In this document: positions 1 through 8,072 of the stretch, one piece after another | Layout: every line of letters begins with the position of its first letter | Position numbering within the stretch: position 1 is the stretch's first letter | Source of the DNA: Ectocarpus siliculosus | Taxonomy: Eukaryota; Sar; Phaeophyceae; Ectocarpales; Ectocarpaceae | DNA length: 13,796 nucleotides | Assembly: GCA_000310025.1 (NCBI GenBank) | Contig: FN649752.1 | Coordinates: 3,330,566-3,344,361, forward strand | Reading direction: 5' to 3' | The notes under the pieces: generated by a model | Seen by the model: only the letters and a program-made list of their open reading frames with translations | The model's database searches: none | What the model was told of the DNA's origin: nothing | Made by a program: the position numbers and the translations under genes

Positions 1-31
1 CGGTTCTGATTTTACCTCCATTTGTTCACGA

Positions 32-252
32 GAGACGTCCATATATCTTCTTACCCGTATGTTCCCGATTCACCTCTTATTCACCTGAATAACCCTACCA
101 AACAATATCATATCTCAGTTCGGGTGGTGACGTTGGAGACAGATACTCGAAGAAGGCAGATAATCGGTGACGACGTGGTGGTTGACGTTGTGAGCGGGGT
201 TCGTTTTTCATCGGAAGAAAACCACGACGTGATAGTATGGGCCCCAAAGTGA
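32..252 (+). CDS. Possible 3'-terminal exon of an upstream plus-strand gene
   Basis: The frame is open from position 10 to a TGA at 250-252, and an in-frame TGA at 7-9 blocks a longer left extension. A pyrimidine-rich stretch ending in CACGAG at about 26-32 could be a splice acceptor. The downstream codons look like protein, with runs such as IIGDDVVVDVVSGV and a charged end (SSEENHDVIVWAPK). No in-frame ATG opens the frame, so if it is real it is the last exon of a gene starting left of the window. It would be convergent with gene A, whose stop lies about 90 bp away. The opposite strand is also open for 71 codons over 108-323, so the strand is not certain. I recognise no family. Confidence 0.3.
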
Positions 253-341
253 AGAAGTGTGGGGGAAAAAATAGATACCAAACTTAGGCCCTGGGATCTA
301 GTATGAAGGTACTGTATGGGCAAAGGTAGAGGAAAATGTTC

Positions 342-1601
342 TCACCTTCTGTCACCTGTCTCTTGTGCTGGCCCGGCGTACGTCGGGGTTGTGGGAAAGC
401 CATCGCTGCCCCGGCTGTTGGCGGTAGGACTGTCCGTCGCGTTGTCTCCGTCCGTCTCATCAGCAGCTGCCAGCAATGATATAGTCACCGCCGTCGGTCT
501 TGCGAGAGAAGTGACGTCGTTCATGGAGACTCTGCCCGTGAACGTTACCCCATTCCCCAGGTCGATGAGGACGTTGTCCACCGATGTGTCATTGCCGGTG
601 CCGAGGCCCTCACCCATCTCTTCTTGCATTTCCGCGCCATCGTCCAGCTGCTCTTCTTCCGCTCCTGCCATCGGAACTTTCCCCGCCGTAGCGCCGTGGA
701 TAATGTCGAGACGATCCTGGTAAAAAAAACTGCTGATCTGTCCGCCATTGCCAGTGTCCAGAGCAGATGGGGTATTCTGGAGAGTGGTCTTCAGGATGCC
801 TTTCCCGTCAAGTGCCCCCCATAGAAGACTGAACTTGGCAACATCCACTTCTAGGACCTGCTGCACGATGAGCATGGAGAACTCGATCGCAAGTCGCCGC
901 GCCTTCTTCTTGAGGAGGCACCTTTCCCTTGCCTTTTCCAATTCTTCAGGAGATTTTTTGGTTCCGGGTGTCCCCTCGGGTGCATCCTTCTTACCCCTAA
1001 CTCCTTCCTGGACTTCCTCTTCGTAAGAAAGAAAGTGCCCTGTCAGCGCCGAGTCAAACTCTATCGGCACAGAGCTGGTCGAGATATGAACCTCGCATTT
1101 GTCGCCTTTTCCGGGGACTGTAACCGTCTTGTTACTCGCGCTGAGGAAACCCAATACGGGCTTCTTGTTGATGCCTAGGAGACCCTCTGGGGACTTCACG
1201 TGGGGTTTGAAAGCGTTCCAACAAGTCTCCAGGGTGTTCTGCAGCTTCGATGACAGGCTGCCGTTGTTTGCTGCGAACATGTCAACATGTCCTTCATCGA
1301 CGAATGAAGGCAGGAGATCCTCCACGCTCCTAGCCGGTGTGCTGCAGCCGACGGTGCCTTGACCGCTAGGAATGATGAAACTCCCACGAGCGACCGATTG
1401 ACAAAACGCCCGCAATATGTCGGTGGTGCTCTCCTCGACAGCTAGAGTCTTGGTTGCATTGACCAATCCCTTCTCGGCGATAGTTTCCAGAACACGCGGC
1501 AACCCCTGCGTCCGAGGCAGTAGACTGAACAGGGCTTGAATCGCCTCGGGCTTGGGGTCGCTGGATCTGGTGAAGCGGCGCGCCTTCTTCTTGTCGCCGT
1601 C
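342..1601 (-). CDS. Gene A, exon 9 (terminal exon with stop)
   Basis: The acceptor GTTTTACAG (AG 1603-1602) precedes 419 open codons, the longest open frame in the window. The exon begins DGDKKKARRF and continues through a mixed globular-looking region (SFIIPSGQGTVGCSTPAR, VDMFAANNGSLSSKLQ). It then has a charged Lys/Glu segment with KKSPEELEKARERCLLKKK, an acidic patch (EEEQLDDGAEMQEEMGEG) and a Ser/Thr/Asp-rich tail ending ETGDRR. The TGA stop (344-342) sits inside AAG|GTGAGA, itself a good donor, so the coding region may continue into a tenth exon further left. Confidence 0.7.
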   Translation of the reverse strand, partial: DGDKKKARRFTRSSDPKPEAIQALFSLLPRTQGLPRVLETIAEKGLVNATKTLAVEESTTDILRAFCQSVARGSFIIPSGQGTVGCSTPARSVEDLLPSFVDEGHVDMFAANNGSLSSKLQNTLETCWNAFKPHVKSPEGLLGINKKPVLGFLSASNKTVTVPGKGDKCEVHISTSSVPIEFDSALTGHFLSYEEEVQEGVRGKKDAPEGTPGTKKSPEELEKARERCLLKKKARRLAIEFSMLIVQQVLEVDVAKFSLLWGALDGKGILKTTLQNTPSALDTGNGGQISSFFYQDRLDIIHGATAGKVPMAGAEEEQLDDGAEMQEEMGEGLGTGNDTSVDNVLIDLGNGVTFTGRVSMNDVTSLARPTAVTISLLAAADETDGDNATDSPTANSRGSDGFPTTPTYAGPAQETGDRR

Positions 1602-4600
1602 CTGTAAAACGCCGTCAAGATGACAATTAAAAAAGGGCAATGTTCACACGTGGATGCGGCATACACATCGTTGGGTTTCAACATAGGAGGACAGAAAGGT
1701 AGGAGAGAGGTGATAAATTCTATACACCGAGTGTTGGAAAAAAATCTTCATACCAACAATAGGTATTCCGCTGAACGGAAACATACTACCCCCCCCCAGG
1801 ACCGACCTCATTGCTGACAGACTGGTCCTCGTCGTAGGACTGGTCCTCCTGGTAGAGCCTCTCGACTATCGCTTTGACAATAGGCCTGTTGGGGTGTAGC
1901 GCAATGGCGTACACCAGCGTCTCCCATTGTTTCCCCTTGTTTGTTTTGCACCGCAAAGCGGGTGCATCCACCAGCGTCCGGTTGACGTAGCTGCTGAGTC
2001 TCTGGAACATCTTGTTGACGCCGCGGGTCTCCTCTTGGGTGGACGGAGAAGGAGTATCCCCCCCTCCTGGGTATAGTTTGTCCCTCCAGCCGGGACCCAT
2101 CACCTCAATGGCGAAGGCGTCGTAAACAGTCGTCGACGGGTTCATGACCTGTTGGACGACGTAGCCCAGCCGCCTGAACAAAGCATAGTGCGCTGGTTTC
2201 TGTGGACACGGGAAGGTCGACGTTACAAGCATAGTTGGACGTTTTCGTTAGAGCATGATGCGGTGGAGCGTGTTAACATTTATTACGATGTAAATGTTAC
2301 TCCAAGTAGTCGTGAAGGAAGCAAGATGGCCCACCTGGCCCGGGACATATTCTGTTGAGGTTCCTCAGATGAATAACCTCAGTATCATTGTTGAATGAGA
2401 GCGCGATATTCATCGAGAAGTATTGATGTTAGACATCATGGTCCGGCCTACATGTCACGTCATAAGAGTTCATCCTTTGGATATAGACTAAAAAGAAGAT
2501 GCAGCGAAGAAATATCTCTCGGGTCTGACGGACATAGTAATAATCTAGTCGCAATCAAATTCCTGGTAGTAACTCAGTTTAGTAACTTTGTTGTTGTTGT
2601 TGCTGTTGTCTTCAAATTAATAACTTTTCGATCTCTCTCTACCCAGTACCTCTTCGTACAATTTTTGAAAGGACATGGAGGCTATTCCCATCGCTCTGCA
2701 TATGGTATCTTTTTGCATTCGGCATGCACTCAGTAACCGAGAAGGATGTGTAAGTCTGCCGACCTGGCCCGCAATCATGATGTGTTTAGGTTGAACATCC
2801 ACCGTACCAAGGCATCTTTGCCCCAAATCATTTCCCGGCCCGGAACCATTTTCTATCGAGGTTCCTCACATGAATAACCACAGCTGCTTTACCCCAAATA
2901 CCTGCATGGCCCGGAACCATCTTCTATTGAGGTTCCTCACATGAATAACCACCGCATGGTTACCCCAAAACACCTCCTGTCCCGGAACGATTTTCTGTTG
3001 AGGTTCCTCACATGAATAACCAACGCTTGTTTGTCCCAAATTACTTCCTGGCCCGGAACCATATTCTGTGGAGGTTCCTCACTCTCACCTCACATGAATA
3101 ACCACCGCTTCTTCACCCCAATACCTGCATGGCCCGGAACCATATTCTATTGAGGTTCTATTGAGGTTCCTCACATGAATAACCACTGCATGTTTACCCC
3201 AAAACACCTCCTGTCCCGGAACGATTTTCTGTTGAGGTTCCTCACATGAATAACCAACGCATGTTTGGCCGAAATCACTTCCTGGCCCGGAACCATATTC
3301 TGTGGAGGTTCCTCACATGAATAACCACCGCATATTTTCGCCGAATCACGTCCCAGTTCTTGAATGAGCGTGACATTAATCACGAAGCACTAGGCATCAA
3401 GGTTTTGTCCGGTCTACATGTATGTATGTTCTTAATTAAACGGTCTTGACAGTCGATCCTCTTTTGGAATCGTCTCAACGAGGATGCCGCGAAGTAATGT
3501 CTGTCCGGGTCAACTCAGAGAATAGTCTTTGGGCACCGACGGGGCAAGTATCTTCTCGGTCATCAGGGCCAAGTGCCGTTTACCATTTGCGAGTGAATCC
3601 GCGTGATTGTTTCGAGCCTCAATAAGAACATTGTGTATTTAAGACGTTTGTTCGTCGTGCCCAGAGCCTATGCACAGAATGAATAAAACCTTGCGCACTC
3701 ACCCGAGACTCCGTCTCCCCGGTATGCAGATTGTCTCCCTTCGCCATGCAGTCCGAGTATCCGAGATGGTTGTACACGTTGACACAGAAAAGAGCTTTGG
3801 GGCAGGATAGGGCCGTTTTGAGCTGCTCGGTCTTGGACTCGCCTGAAAAATAGCGCTTAAGATTGGACGGTGTGAAATAAATAACAAGTTGAGCGGATTC
3901 TGGGGGCGAGGTCACCAAAACAGTATCATCACACATACATGCAGCCTACGTGGAATAGATGATTTGGGCGAAACCAACCGGACGACCCTGACCACCGGGC
4001 TTTTGTAACTACGTACTAACGGCACGGAAGGTGTTGGTTGTTTTGTGTTTCATTTCCAAGTCGGAAAACACGTGAGTGAAAAGCTTAAATAGAGTGTGTA
4101 GACTAGGTAGTTTCCAATTGTAATTTGATGCCTGTCTCCTCCCTGCTGAACCCATCCCCGATCCGGTCTGCAAAATATCGTTCGACAAGAGTAGTACGTA
4201 AAAATCCAACAAACAGACCGCTGCACTGCTGTAGAGTTCGAAAGTGTACGGAGGTACTCACTGTCAGACTCGAAGAGTGCTGATTCGCCGAACTCCCCCG
4301 CTCGGGCGGAGGATAGACCAAGCTCGGGGCCCAAGACCATGATGCACATAGCAGCGCGGTTCTGTCCTTGGGGGGTGATCAACTTGGGCATGTTATCGGT
4401 GAAGTCGCCGCTCGGACACCCTTCGCCGCGCTGCATACGTATTGATTCGAAACGATTGTGGTGCGAGGAGGAACGTCCGCAAATCCACAGAATGGGAGAT
4501 TTTTTAAGTTCGTCGTTGTTGCACACGTAGGTTGCCAGGCACGTTGGGGTGCGGACCGGGCGAAATTACAGACGATTAATAGTCAGTGTATGCATACATC

Positions 4601-6546
4601 GATTATTATTATTACTACTAAACAATGAACCGCGGAGGGGGCTACGGCGGCATACATGCCGCCGGGCGTGCTGTTCGAGGGCTATGGGTACACTGACTGA
4701 AGCGCTACCAGATTTATCGCACGTGGAACGTTACTTGTCGTAGTGTGGGCGTCTAATTGTTTTCCCGTCCAATTTGTACTTTCCAAAACTGCTGTGGTCC
4801 GCGAATGATTCTAAGAGGCCGAAACAATGACACATGTGCACAGTAGTGCAAGCTATCGGTTAGCACGCGGTCAGGGCACTCGAACGCGAAGCTTTCCCCT
4901 ATATTGAAAGCGCGGCCACCGGATGCTATGCACCAGGTGTCTGGGAGCGACCCGTTGCGAGAAGAGCGACAAATTGAAGGAAGCACAGCAGCAGTCACTG
5001 CAAAAGTGTCCGGGGTAATGTATTCCGACTCTTGCGCCGTAAGATATATTGTACCGCCATGGACAAACGGATAGATAACGTCTGGATGACGGCACAGAAA
5101 AAAAAATATATATACTGCTGTACATAGATAAAGAAACAAACGCGCCGACTGCTGCACCGGAACAAGCACATCAACGCACGCAACGGAGAATAGTAGCTAT
5201 TTAGCCACATGGTGGTTCCACCTGCAGGTAGTCGTGCGGCGCGAACCCCAGCGGCTGGATGAACTGGAGTACAATATTGTACACGCGATACAAGCCCATC
5301 CAACCTTTTACAGGCTGTGTCCGCCCGGCCAACCCCACAATGTGCCAACTTGCCGACATGTACAATTGCTTGTTGCCAACAGATTGTGAAGAAATAAAGG
5401 TGGTAGTTGCTGCTTACCCATGTGGTACCGTCCAGGGCAGTGCTCCAACTCGGGCCCTCTACTGATTCCTCTGCAGCCTTGATGGCGCTAAGCATCCTCT
5501 TGGCCTCGGCAGCCTGCAGCAGTCACAAGGCGGAGTTGCCGTTGTTAGCAATATGACAGCATGTTGCGATTGTTATTGTTTGGGTGACATTCAAAGCAGC
5601 AGCAGCAGCCATTTCCGCTCTCACCCCGAACAAACATGCGTAAGTCTAGGGATAGGCTTTAGGCTTACGGTATTGAGAACATATTGTCTAGGCACGGTCT
5701 AGTTCCGCGAAACAGACAGACAGAGCGACCTGGAGTCACTGCAGCAGATCGCAAAGTCGCCAAGCCGTGCACACACGAGCCGCCGACAGCTACCATTGCC
5801 GTTATGTATCAACGGATTTGATACAACAATCGAAAAAAGAAACAAGCACACACCACGTCCCCCCAGTAATTAACCCACCTCTTGTGCGCAGGTCTTGGAT
5901 AGGTGGCCTATGGCCTTCCTAGCAGCAATACACCAGAGCCTAGGGGTGCGATGTATCTCGAGGGCGGGGCAGGCGACCATAGCGGTAGACTCCATCTTGA
6001 CCCCGCCAATAAAGCCCGAACACACCGTTTGGAGTGTGCGCTCCGACATCACGTTTGTGTTCTTCCCACGGTTTTCTGCCGCCCGACTCTCGGACCCGTT
6101 CATGGTAGAATTGTCGACGAGAAGCGCCAGCGCTTTGGGGTGAAGGGCAACGACACACCCACCGTCGTCTCGAACAGACGTCATGGCATTACGCGCTACA
6201 GATCCTGTCTATCGGACTCGGTGCTCCGGTGTGGTTTCACAGCAGTATGCGTATGATACCTCTTCTTTTTTTTTTGAGAACATGTTCGGTTTTCGGTTTT
6301 CATTGCGTGTGGTGTTTCTGTTCGGCACATACCGAAATTACGCCGCCCCACACGGTCGTCACTGCCTGCCATCCTGCCATGGACACAATGGAGCTCGCGT
6401 GCACACGCAGTCAGCGCGGAACCTACACCCCGAGATGTTGGGGCCTTGCCTTCTTCGACTCCGATAATGACGTCTTGGGTGAGCTGTTGCGTGTGATGGC
6501 CGTGAAACGTCGCGACGGACGTGTCGGCATGTCGTGGGCAGAACAT
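342..6546 (-). CDS. Gene A: nine-exon gene for an unrecognised ~955-residue protein
   Basis: Inferred exons in transcription order are 6546-6333, 6204-5879, 5513-5418, 5263-5209, 5081-4867, 4430-4262, 3842-3703, 2199-1807 and 1601-342. Together they make 2868 nt, exactly 956 codons including the stop, and every junction keeps frame (phases 1,0,0,1,0,1,0,0). All introns are GT-AG, of 128, 365, 154, 127, 436, 419, 1503 and 205 nt. The N-terminal half (about residues 72-405) is rich in scattered Cys and Gly. The C-terminal 420 residues come from one long exon with a Lys/Glu-rich segment near residues 730-775 and an acidic patch near 845-870. I see no signal peptide, membrane segment or catalytic motif that I can name, so the function is unknown. 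The first exon, the fourth and fifth donors and the very 3' end are the weakest parts. Confidence 0.55.
1807..2199 (-). CDS. Gene A, exon 8
   Basis: The acceptor is CCCGTGTCCACAG (AG 2201-2200), phase 0, with a CTAAC branch-like motif about 50 nt upstream. The 131 codons include HYALFRRLGYVVQQVMNP, GVNKMFQRLSSYVNRTL and a Glu/Asp-rich end (YQEDQSYDEDQSVSNE). The donor in frame with exon 9 is GAG|GTCGGT at 1806. A nearby GG|GTAGTA after the G run would break the frame. An alternative is that the frame simply ends at the TAG at 1786-1788. Confidence 0.7.
2325..2390. repeat. Isolated copy of the 71-bp repeat unit
   Basis: GAGGTTCCTCAGATGAATAA at 2357, preceded by CCTGGCCCGGGACATATTCTG, matches the array consensus with a few changes. 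It lies about 500 bp from the main array, next to a segment that resembles the array's other flank. Confidence 0.8.
2391..2530. repeat. Diverged duplicate, copy 1 (partner at 3358-3512)
   Basis: It shares ordered blocks with 3358-3512: TTGAATGAG, TGGTCCGG/TTGTCCGG then CTACATGT, ATCCT(C)TTTGGA, AGATGCAGCGAAG versus GGATGCCGCGAAG, and TCTCGGGTC versus GTCCGGGTC. In both places it directly follows a repeat unit. Confidence 0.65.
2588..2608. repeat. TTG microsatellite
   Basis: Five TTG units followed by CTGTTG, lying inside inferred intron 7 of gene A. Confidence 0.85.
2836..3354. repeat. 71-bp minisatellite with three-unit higher-order structure
   Basis: The core GAGGTTCCTCACATGAATAA recurs at 2858, 2929, 3000, 3071, 3163, 3234 and 3305 (the 3071 copy is split by an insertion). 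The spacing is exactly 71 bp except 92 bp between 3071 and 3163. Linked variants sort the units into types in the order C-A-B-C-A-B-C. Type A has CTATTGAGG then ACACCTCCTG, type B has CGATTTTCTGTTGAGG with CAACGC, and type C has ATTCTGTGGAGG. The higher-order period is therefore three units, about 213 bp. Confidence 0.9.
3358..3512. repeat. Diverged duplicate, copy 2 (partner at 2391-2530)
   Basis: It carries the same ordered blocks as copy 1 and follows the last unit of the minisatellite array, in the same orientation. Confidence 0.65.
3703..3842 (-). CDS. Gene A, exon 7
   Basis: The acceptor CTATTTTTCAG (AG 3844-3843) and the donor TCTCGG|GTGAGT (3702) are the cleanest pair in the gene. 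The 140-nt exon starts with two bases completing a codon and ends in phase 0. It encodes ESKTEQLKTALSCPKALF, CVNVYNHLGYSDCMAKGDN and a terminal TGETESR. The following intron holds the 71-bp minisatellite. Confidence 0.7.
4262..4430 (-). CDS. Gene A, exon 6
   Basis: The donor GACA|GTGAGT at 4261 is an excellent match and ends the exon in phase 1. The acceptor chosen is CGTATGCAG (AG 4432-4431), phase 0. The frame is open back to 4526, so the exon could be longer. It encodes RGEGCPSGDFTDNMPKL and a Gly/Ala/Glu-rich end that joins exon 7 in frame through a Ser codon. Confidence 0.6.
4867..5081 (-). CDS. Gene A, exon 5 (donor uncertain)
   Basis: The acceptor is strong: a T-rich tract at about 5092-5106 followed by GTCATCCAG (AG 5083-5082). 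The frame used encodes DVIYPFVHGGTIYLTAQE and a Cys/Gly/Ser-rich region ending FECPDR. The downstream donor is not decisive: GTGCTA (4866), GTGTCA and GTACAA further on are all phase 0 and weak. The exon may therefore be up to about 90 nt longer. Confidence 0.5.
5209..5263 (-). CDS. Gene A, exon 4 (short; donor uncertain)
   Basis: The acceptor is GTACTCCAG (AG 5265-5264), entered in phase 0, and the exon encodes FIQPLGFAPHDYLQVEPP. Two donors are possible. CTGCAG|GTGGAA would end the exon at 5222 in phase 0. CCAT|GTGGCT would end it at 5209 in phase 1. Only the second joins exon 5 in frame, so it is used here although its consensus is weaker. Confidence 0.45.
5418..5513 (-). CDS. Gene A, exon 3
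   Basis: The acceptor is a pyrimidine/G stretch ending GACTGCTGCAG (AG at 5515-5514). The donor is ACATGG|GTAAGC, a strong match. The length is 96 nt, phase 0 to 0. It encodes an Ala/Glu/Lys-rich probable helix (AAEAKRMLSAIKAAEESVEG) followed by a Trp-containing tail. Confidence 0.65.
5595..5609. repeat. AGC microsatellite (5 units)
   Basis: Five perfect AGC units inside inferred intron 2 of gene A (5878-5514), so not translated in this model. Confidence 0.85.
5879..6204 (-). CDS. Gene A, exon 2
   Basis: The acceptor is GATAGACAG at 6205-6213 with a modest pyrimidine tract; an in-frame TAG just inside the intron fits the exon starting at 6204. The donor GAG|GTGGGT at 5878 is strong, and the exon ends in phase 0. 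The 108 codons include MTSVRDDGGCVVALHPKALA and several Cys residues, and end with HLSKTCAQE, which runs into the Ala/Glu-rich start of exon 3. An internal ATG at 6184 is an alternative translation start if exon 1 is not real. Confidence 0.65.
6333..6546 (-). CDS. Gene A, putative exon 1 (start uncertain)
   Basis: The frame is open from an ATG at 6546 and ends at the donor G|GTATGT (intron begins 6332), a good consensus, in phase 1. The next exon begins with two bases that complete the codon to Gly. The encoded stretch contains QQLTQDVIIGVEEGKAP and ends in GRRNFG. The ATG is only the first in-frame one seen; the frame is also open upstream of it, so the true start may lie in an earlier exon. 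A competing plus-strand ORF (6229-6882) covers the same bases. Confidence 0.35.
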
Positions 6547-6858
6547 ATATCTACCCTGGTCCCATCTTGGAGTAGTCGTACGAGTAATGGGACTTCCAAT
6601 TTGCTATATTTTCCCACGCGTAGGCTGCAACTCCTAGAGTCTGGGCGCCGCACAGATCCGAGATGTGTTGCACAACACTCCCCAGTAAAAGGACGTGCGC
6701 GGCAAGTGCGTACACGGACCCACAGAGGTGAGAATGAATGCAGGACACTACATACTGGTGTGTCGGACTTTGAACCAACTGCACACAAGTACCGTAGACG
6801 ACACGAGATAAGACATCCACATAAGAAACGTAACCCTAACCACATACTACGACACCCC

Positions 6859-6902
6859 GGTGATAAATCTTGTCGTTTCTGACACACCATCGTTTTATCA
6901 CC
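6859..6902. repeat. Inverted repeat with GGTGATAAA / TTTATCACC arms
   Basis: Nine-base perfect arms at 6859-6867 and 6894-6902 are separated by 26 nt. The same core recurs as CTATCACCGGG near 6965 and CCGGTGATA at 8141, so it is a local motif rather than a single hairpin. Confidence 0.6.
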
Positions 6903-7160
6903 CGGGCTACATTAGATAACACACCCCCTGAGGCTACGCCGCATACATTCACGGGGCCCCTCCTTCTATCACCGGGTTTCAGTCTATGCAGCATCTGCCC
7001 CGTGGGCATCGCACACACAGTCTGTCTGCATGCGGGCAAACGCCTTTCATGGAGACCTCCACAAACATGAACGTGCAGGGAGAGCAGACTGCCGACGCAA
7101 GTACCGTAGCCGCACCCCCGTGCGGTCGTTTTTATACATTTTTTCAATTTAATTTTCGTA

Positions 7161-7252
7161 GCACCCCTGTGCGATGACTCCATACCCTGTGCGAAAATTG
7201 AATTAAATCATTTGGTTTCGATACATGACGCACACCCCTGTGCGATGACTCC
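7161..7252. repeat. GCACCCCTGTGCGATGACTCC repeat pair, 72-bp spacing
   Basis: CACCCCTGTGCGATGACTCC occurs at 7162-7181 and 7233-7252. The first copy is followed by CCTGTGCGAAAATTGAATTA and, before it, a related AT-rich arm (TTCAATTTAATTTTCG at 7144-7159), giving a loose inverted arrangement. Confidence 0.8.
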
Positions 7253-7391
7253 AGTATGTGCGGTCCTGAGTGCTGCTGTTCCATGATGCTGTTCCATGGT
7301 ACATACTGCTGTTCGTTGGTTTTGCTGATGGCCCCTGTTCTTTCTTCTCGTGTTTTGGTTGAATGGACAATGTTCGAGTTTACCGATCCAA

Positions 7392-7411
7392 TGAAATACC
7401 AAGGTATTTCA
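7392..7411. repeat. 20-bp palindrome
   Basis: The arms TGAAATACC and GGTATTTCA are perfect reverse complements separated by AA. No neighbouring gene start that it could regulate is evident. Confidence 0.75.
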
Positions 7412-7565
7412 AATCCTTCATACCTCCACGTGTAGTATGCGACGATGACCTACCTACCCGTACAGCAGAGCTCCATGCCAGCACTGGCATGGTTGCAGGG
7501 GCGAAAATTGCCTCGAAATCGCTGGCACTCAACTACTACCCTACTGCTGTAGGTTGCGAGTCATT

Positions 7566-7690
7566 GCACCCCTGTGCGGTAACTCCGGACCCTGTGCGGA
7601 AATCGAATGGAACCACTAGACTATGCCATCTAATTTTAATCGCACCCCTGTGCGATGACTCCGGACCGTGCGAAAACTCCGGACCGTGCG
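7566..7690. repeat. GCACCCCTGTGCG repeat pair, 76-bp spacing
   Basis: Copies begin at 7566 (GCACCCCTGTGCGGTAACTCC) and 7642 (GCACCCCTGTGCGATGACTCC), each followed by GGACC(CT)GTGCG. At 7641 the motif forms CGCAC-CCCT-GTGCG, a perfect five-base stem with a four-base loop. Confidence 0.8.
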
Positions 7691-7830
7691 CTGACCCCAA
7701 ACCTTACGGTACCTCTTCTTGTTCCACACAACCGCTTCGACCGCAGCAGTACAAGCGCCACAGATCACACCGTTCCTACAACGCGACGACACTTGCTCTA
7801 CTCAAGCTGCTCCCGCTACGGCTCGTCCTC

Positions 7831-7844
7831 CTGCTGCTGCTGCT
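7831..7844. repeat. CTG microsatellite
   Basis: CTG repeated about 4.7 times, followed by CAGCAGCTG, which makes a short CTG/CAG inverted structure. Confidence 0.8.
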
Positions 7845-7949
7845 CAGCAGCTGCATCCTGCACAGCCACAGGCGCCAACATGATAGCCACCGCATCGCCT
7901 CACCATCAGCAGTGTTATCACACCACACACACCCATCATCACACCGCCA

Positions 7950-8072
7950 AACGTACCCTGTGAGTGTTCGGACGTGGCATCACACACACCCTCATTTAGC
8001 ACACTCCCAATTACACCCTGTGGGCGTTTTGAGGTGCCATCACACACCCTGTGTGTCCACACCCCCTTTGGG
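7950..8072. repeat. Diverged ~62-bp direct repeat with ACCCTGTG cores
   Basis: TACCCTGTGAGTGTTCGGACG then TGGCATCACACAC is followed about 62 bp later by ACACCCTGTGGGCGTTTTGAGG then TGCCATCACACAC. This explains the repeated minus-strand peptide pattern (VCDGTSKRPQG / VCDATSEHSQG) seen over these bases. Confidence 0.6.

Larger units (their letters stand above)
2200..3702 (-). other. Gene A, intron 7 (1.5 kb, carries minisatellite)
   Basis: This is the sequence between the consensus donor GTGAGT at 3702 and the acceptor CACAG at 2200. It has no sizeable conserved-looking ORF. It contains the 71-bp repeat array, a stray repeat unit, two diverged flanking duplicates and a TTG microsatellite (2588-2608). 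An extra small exon inside it cannot be excluded, but the flanking phases already match without one. Confidence 0.6.

Noticed and set aside
2836-3354. CRISPR-like array
   Set aside because: Units are diverged 71-bp head-to-tail repeats with no unique spacers, in a eukaryotic intron. This is a minisatellite.
6831-6840. Telomere-like AACCCTAACC (also GTTAGG near 10113 and AGGGTTAG near 10599)
   Set aside because: Single copies only, not tandem, and consistent with chance.
6229-6882. 217-codon plus-strand ORF
   Set aside because: It opens with a GTG-like start rather than ATG, is Arg/His/Cys-rich without structure, and lies opposite a better-supported minus-strand exon chain.
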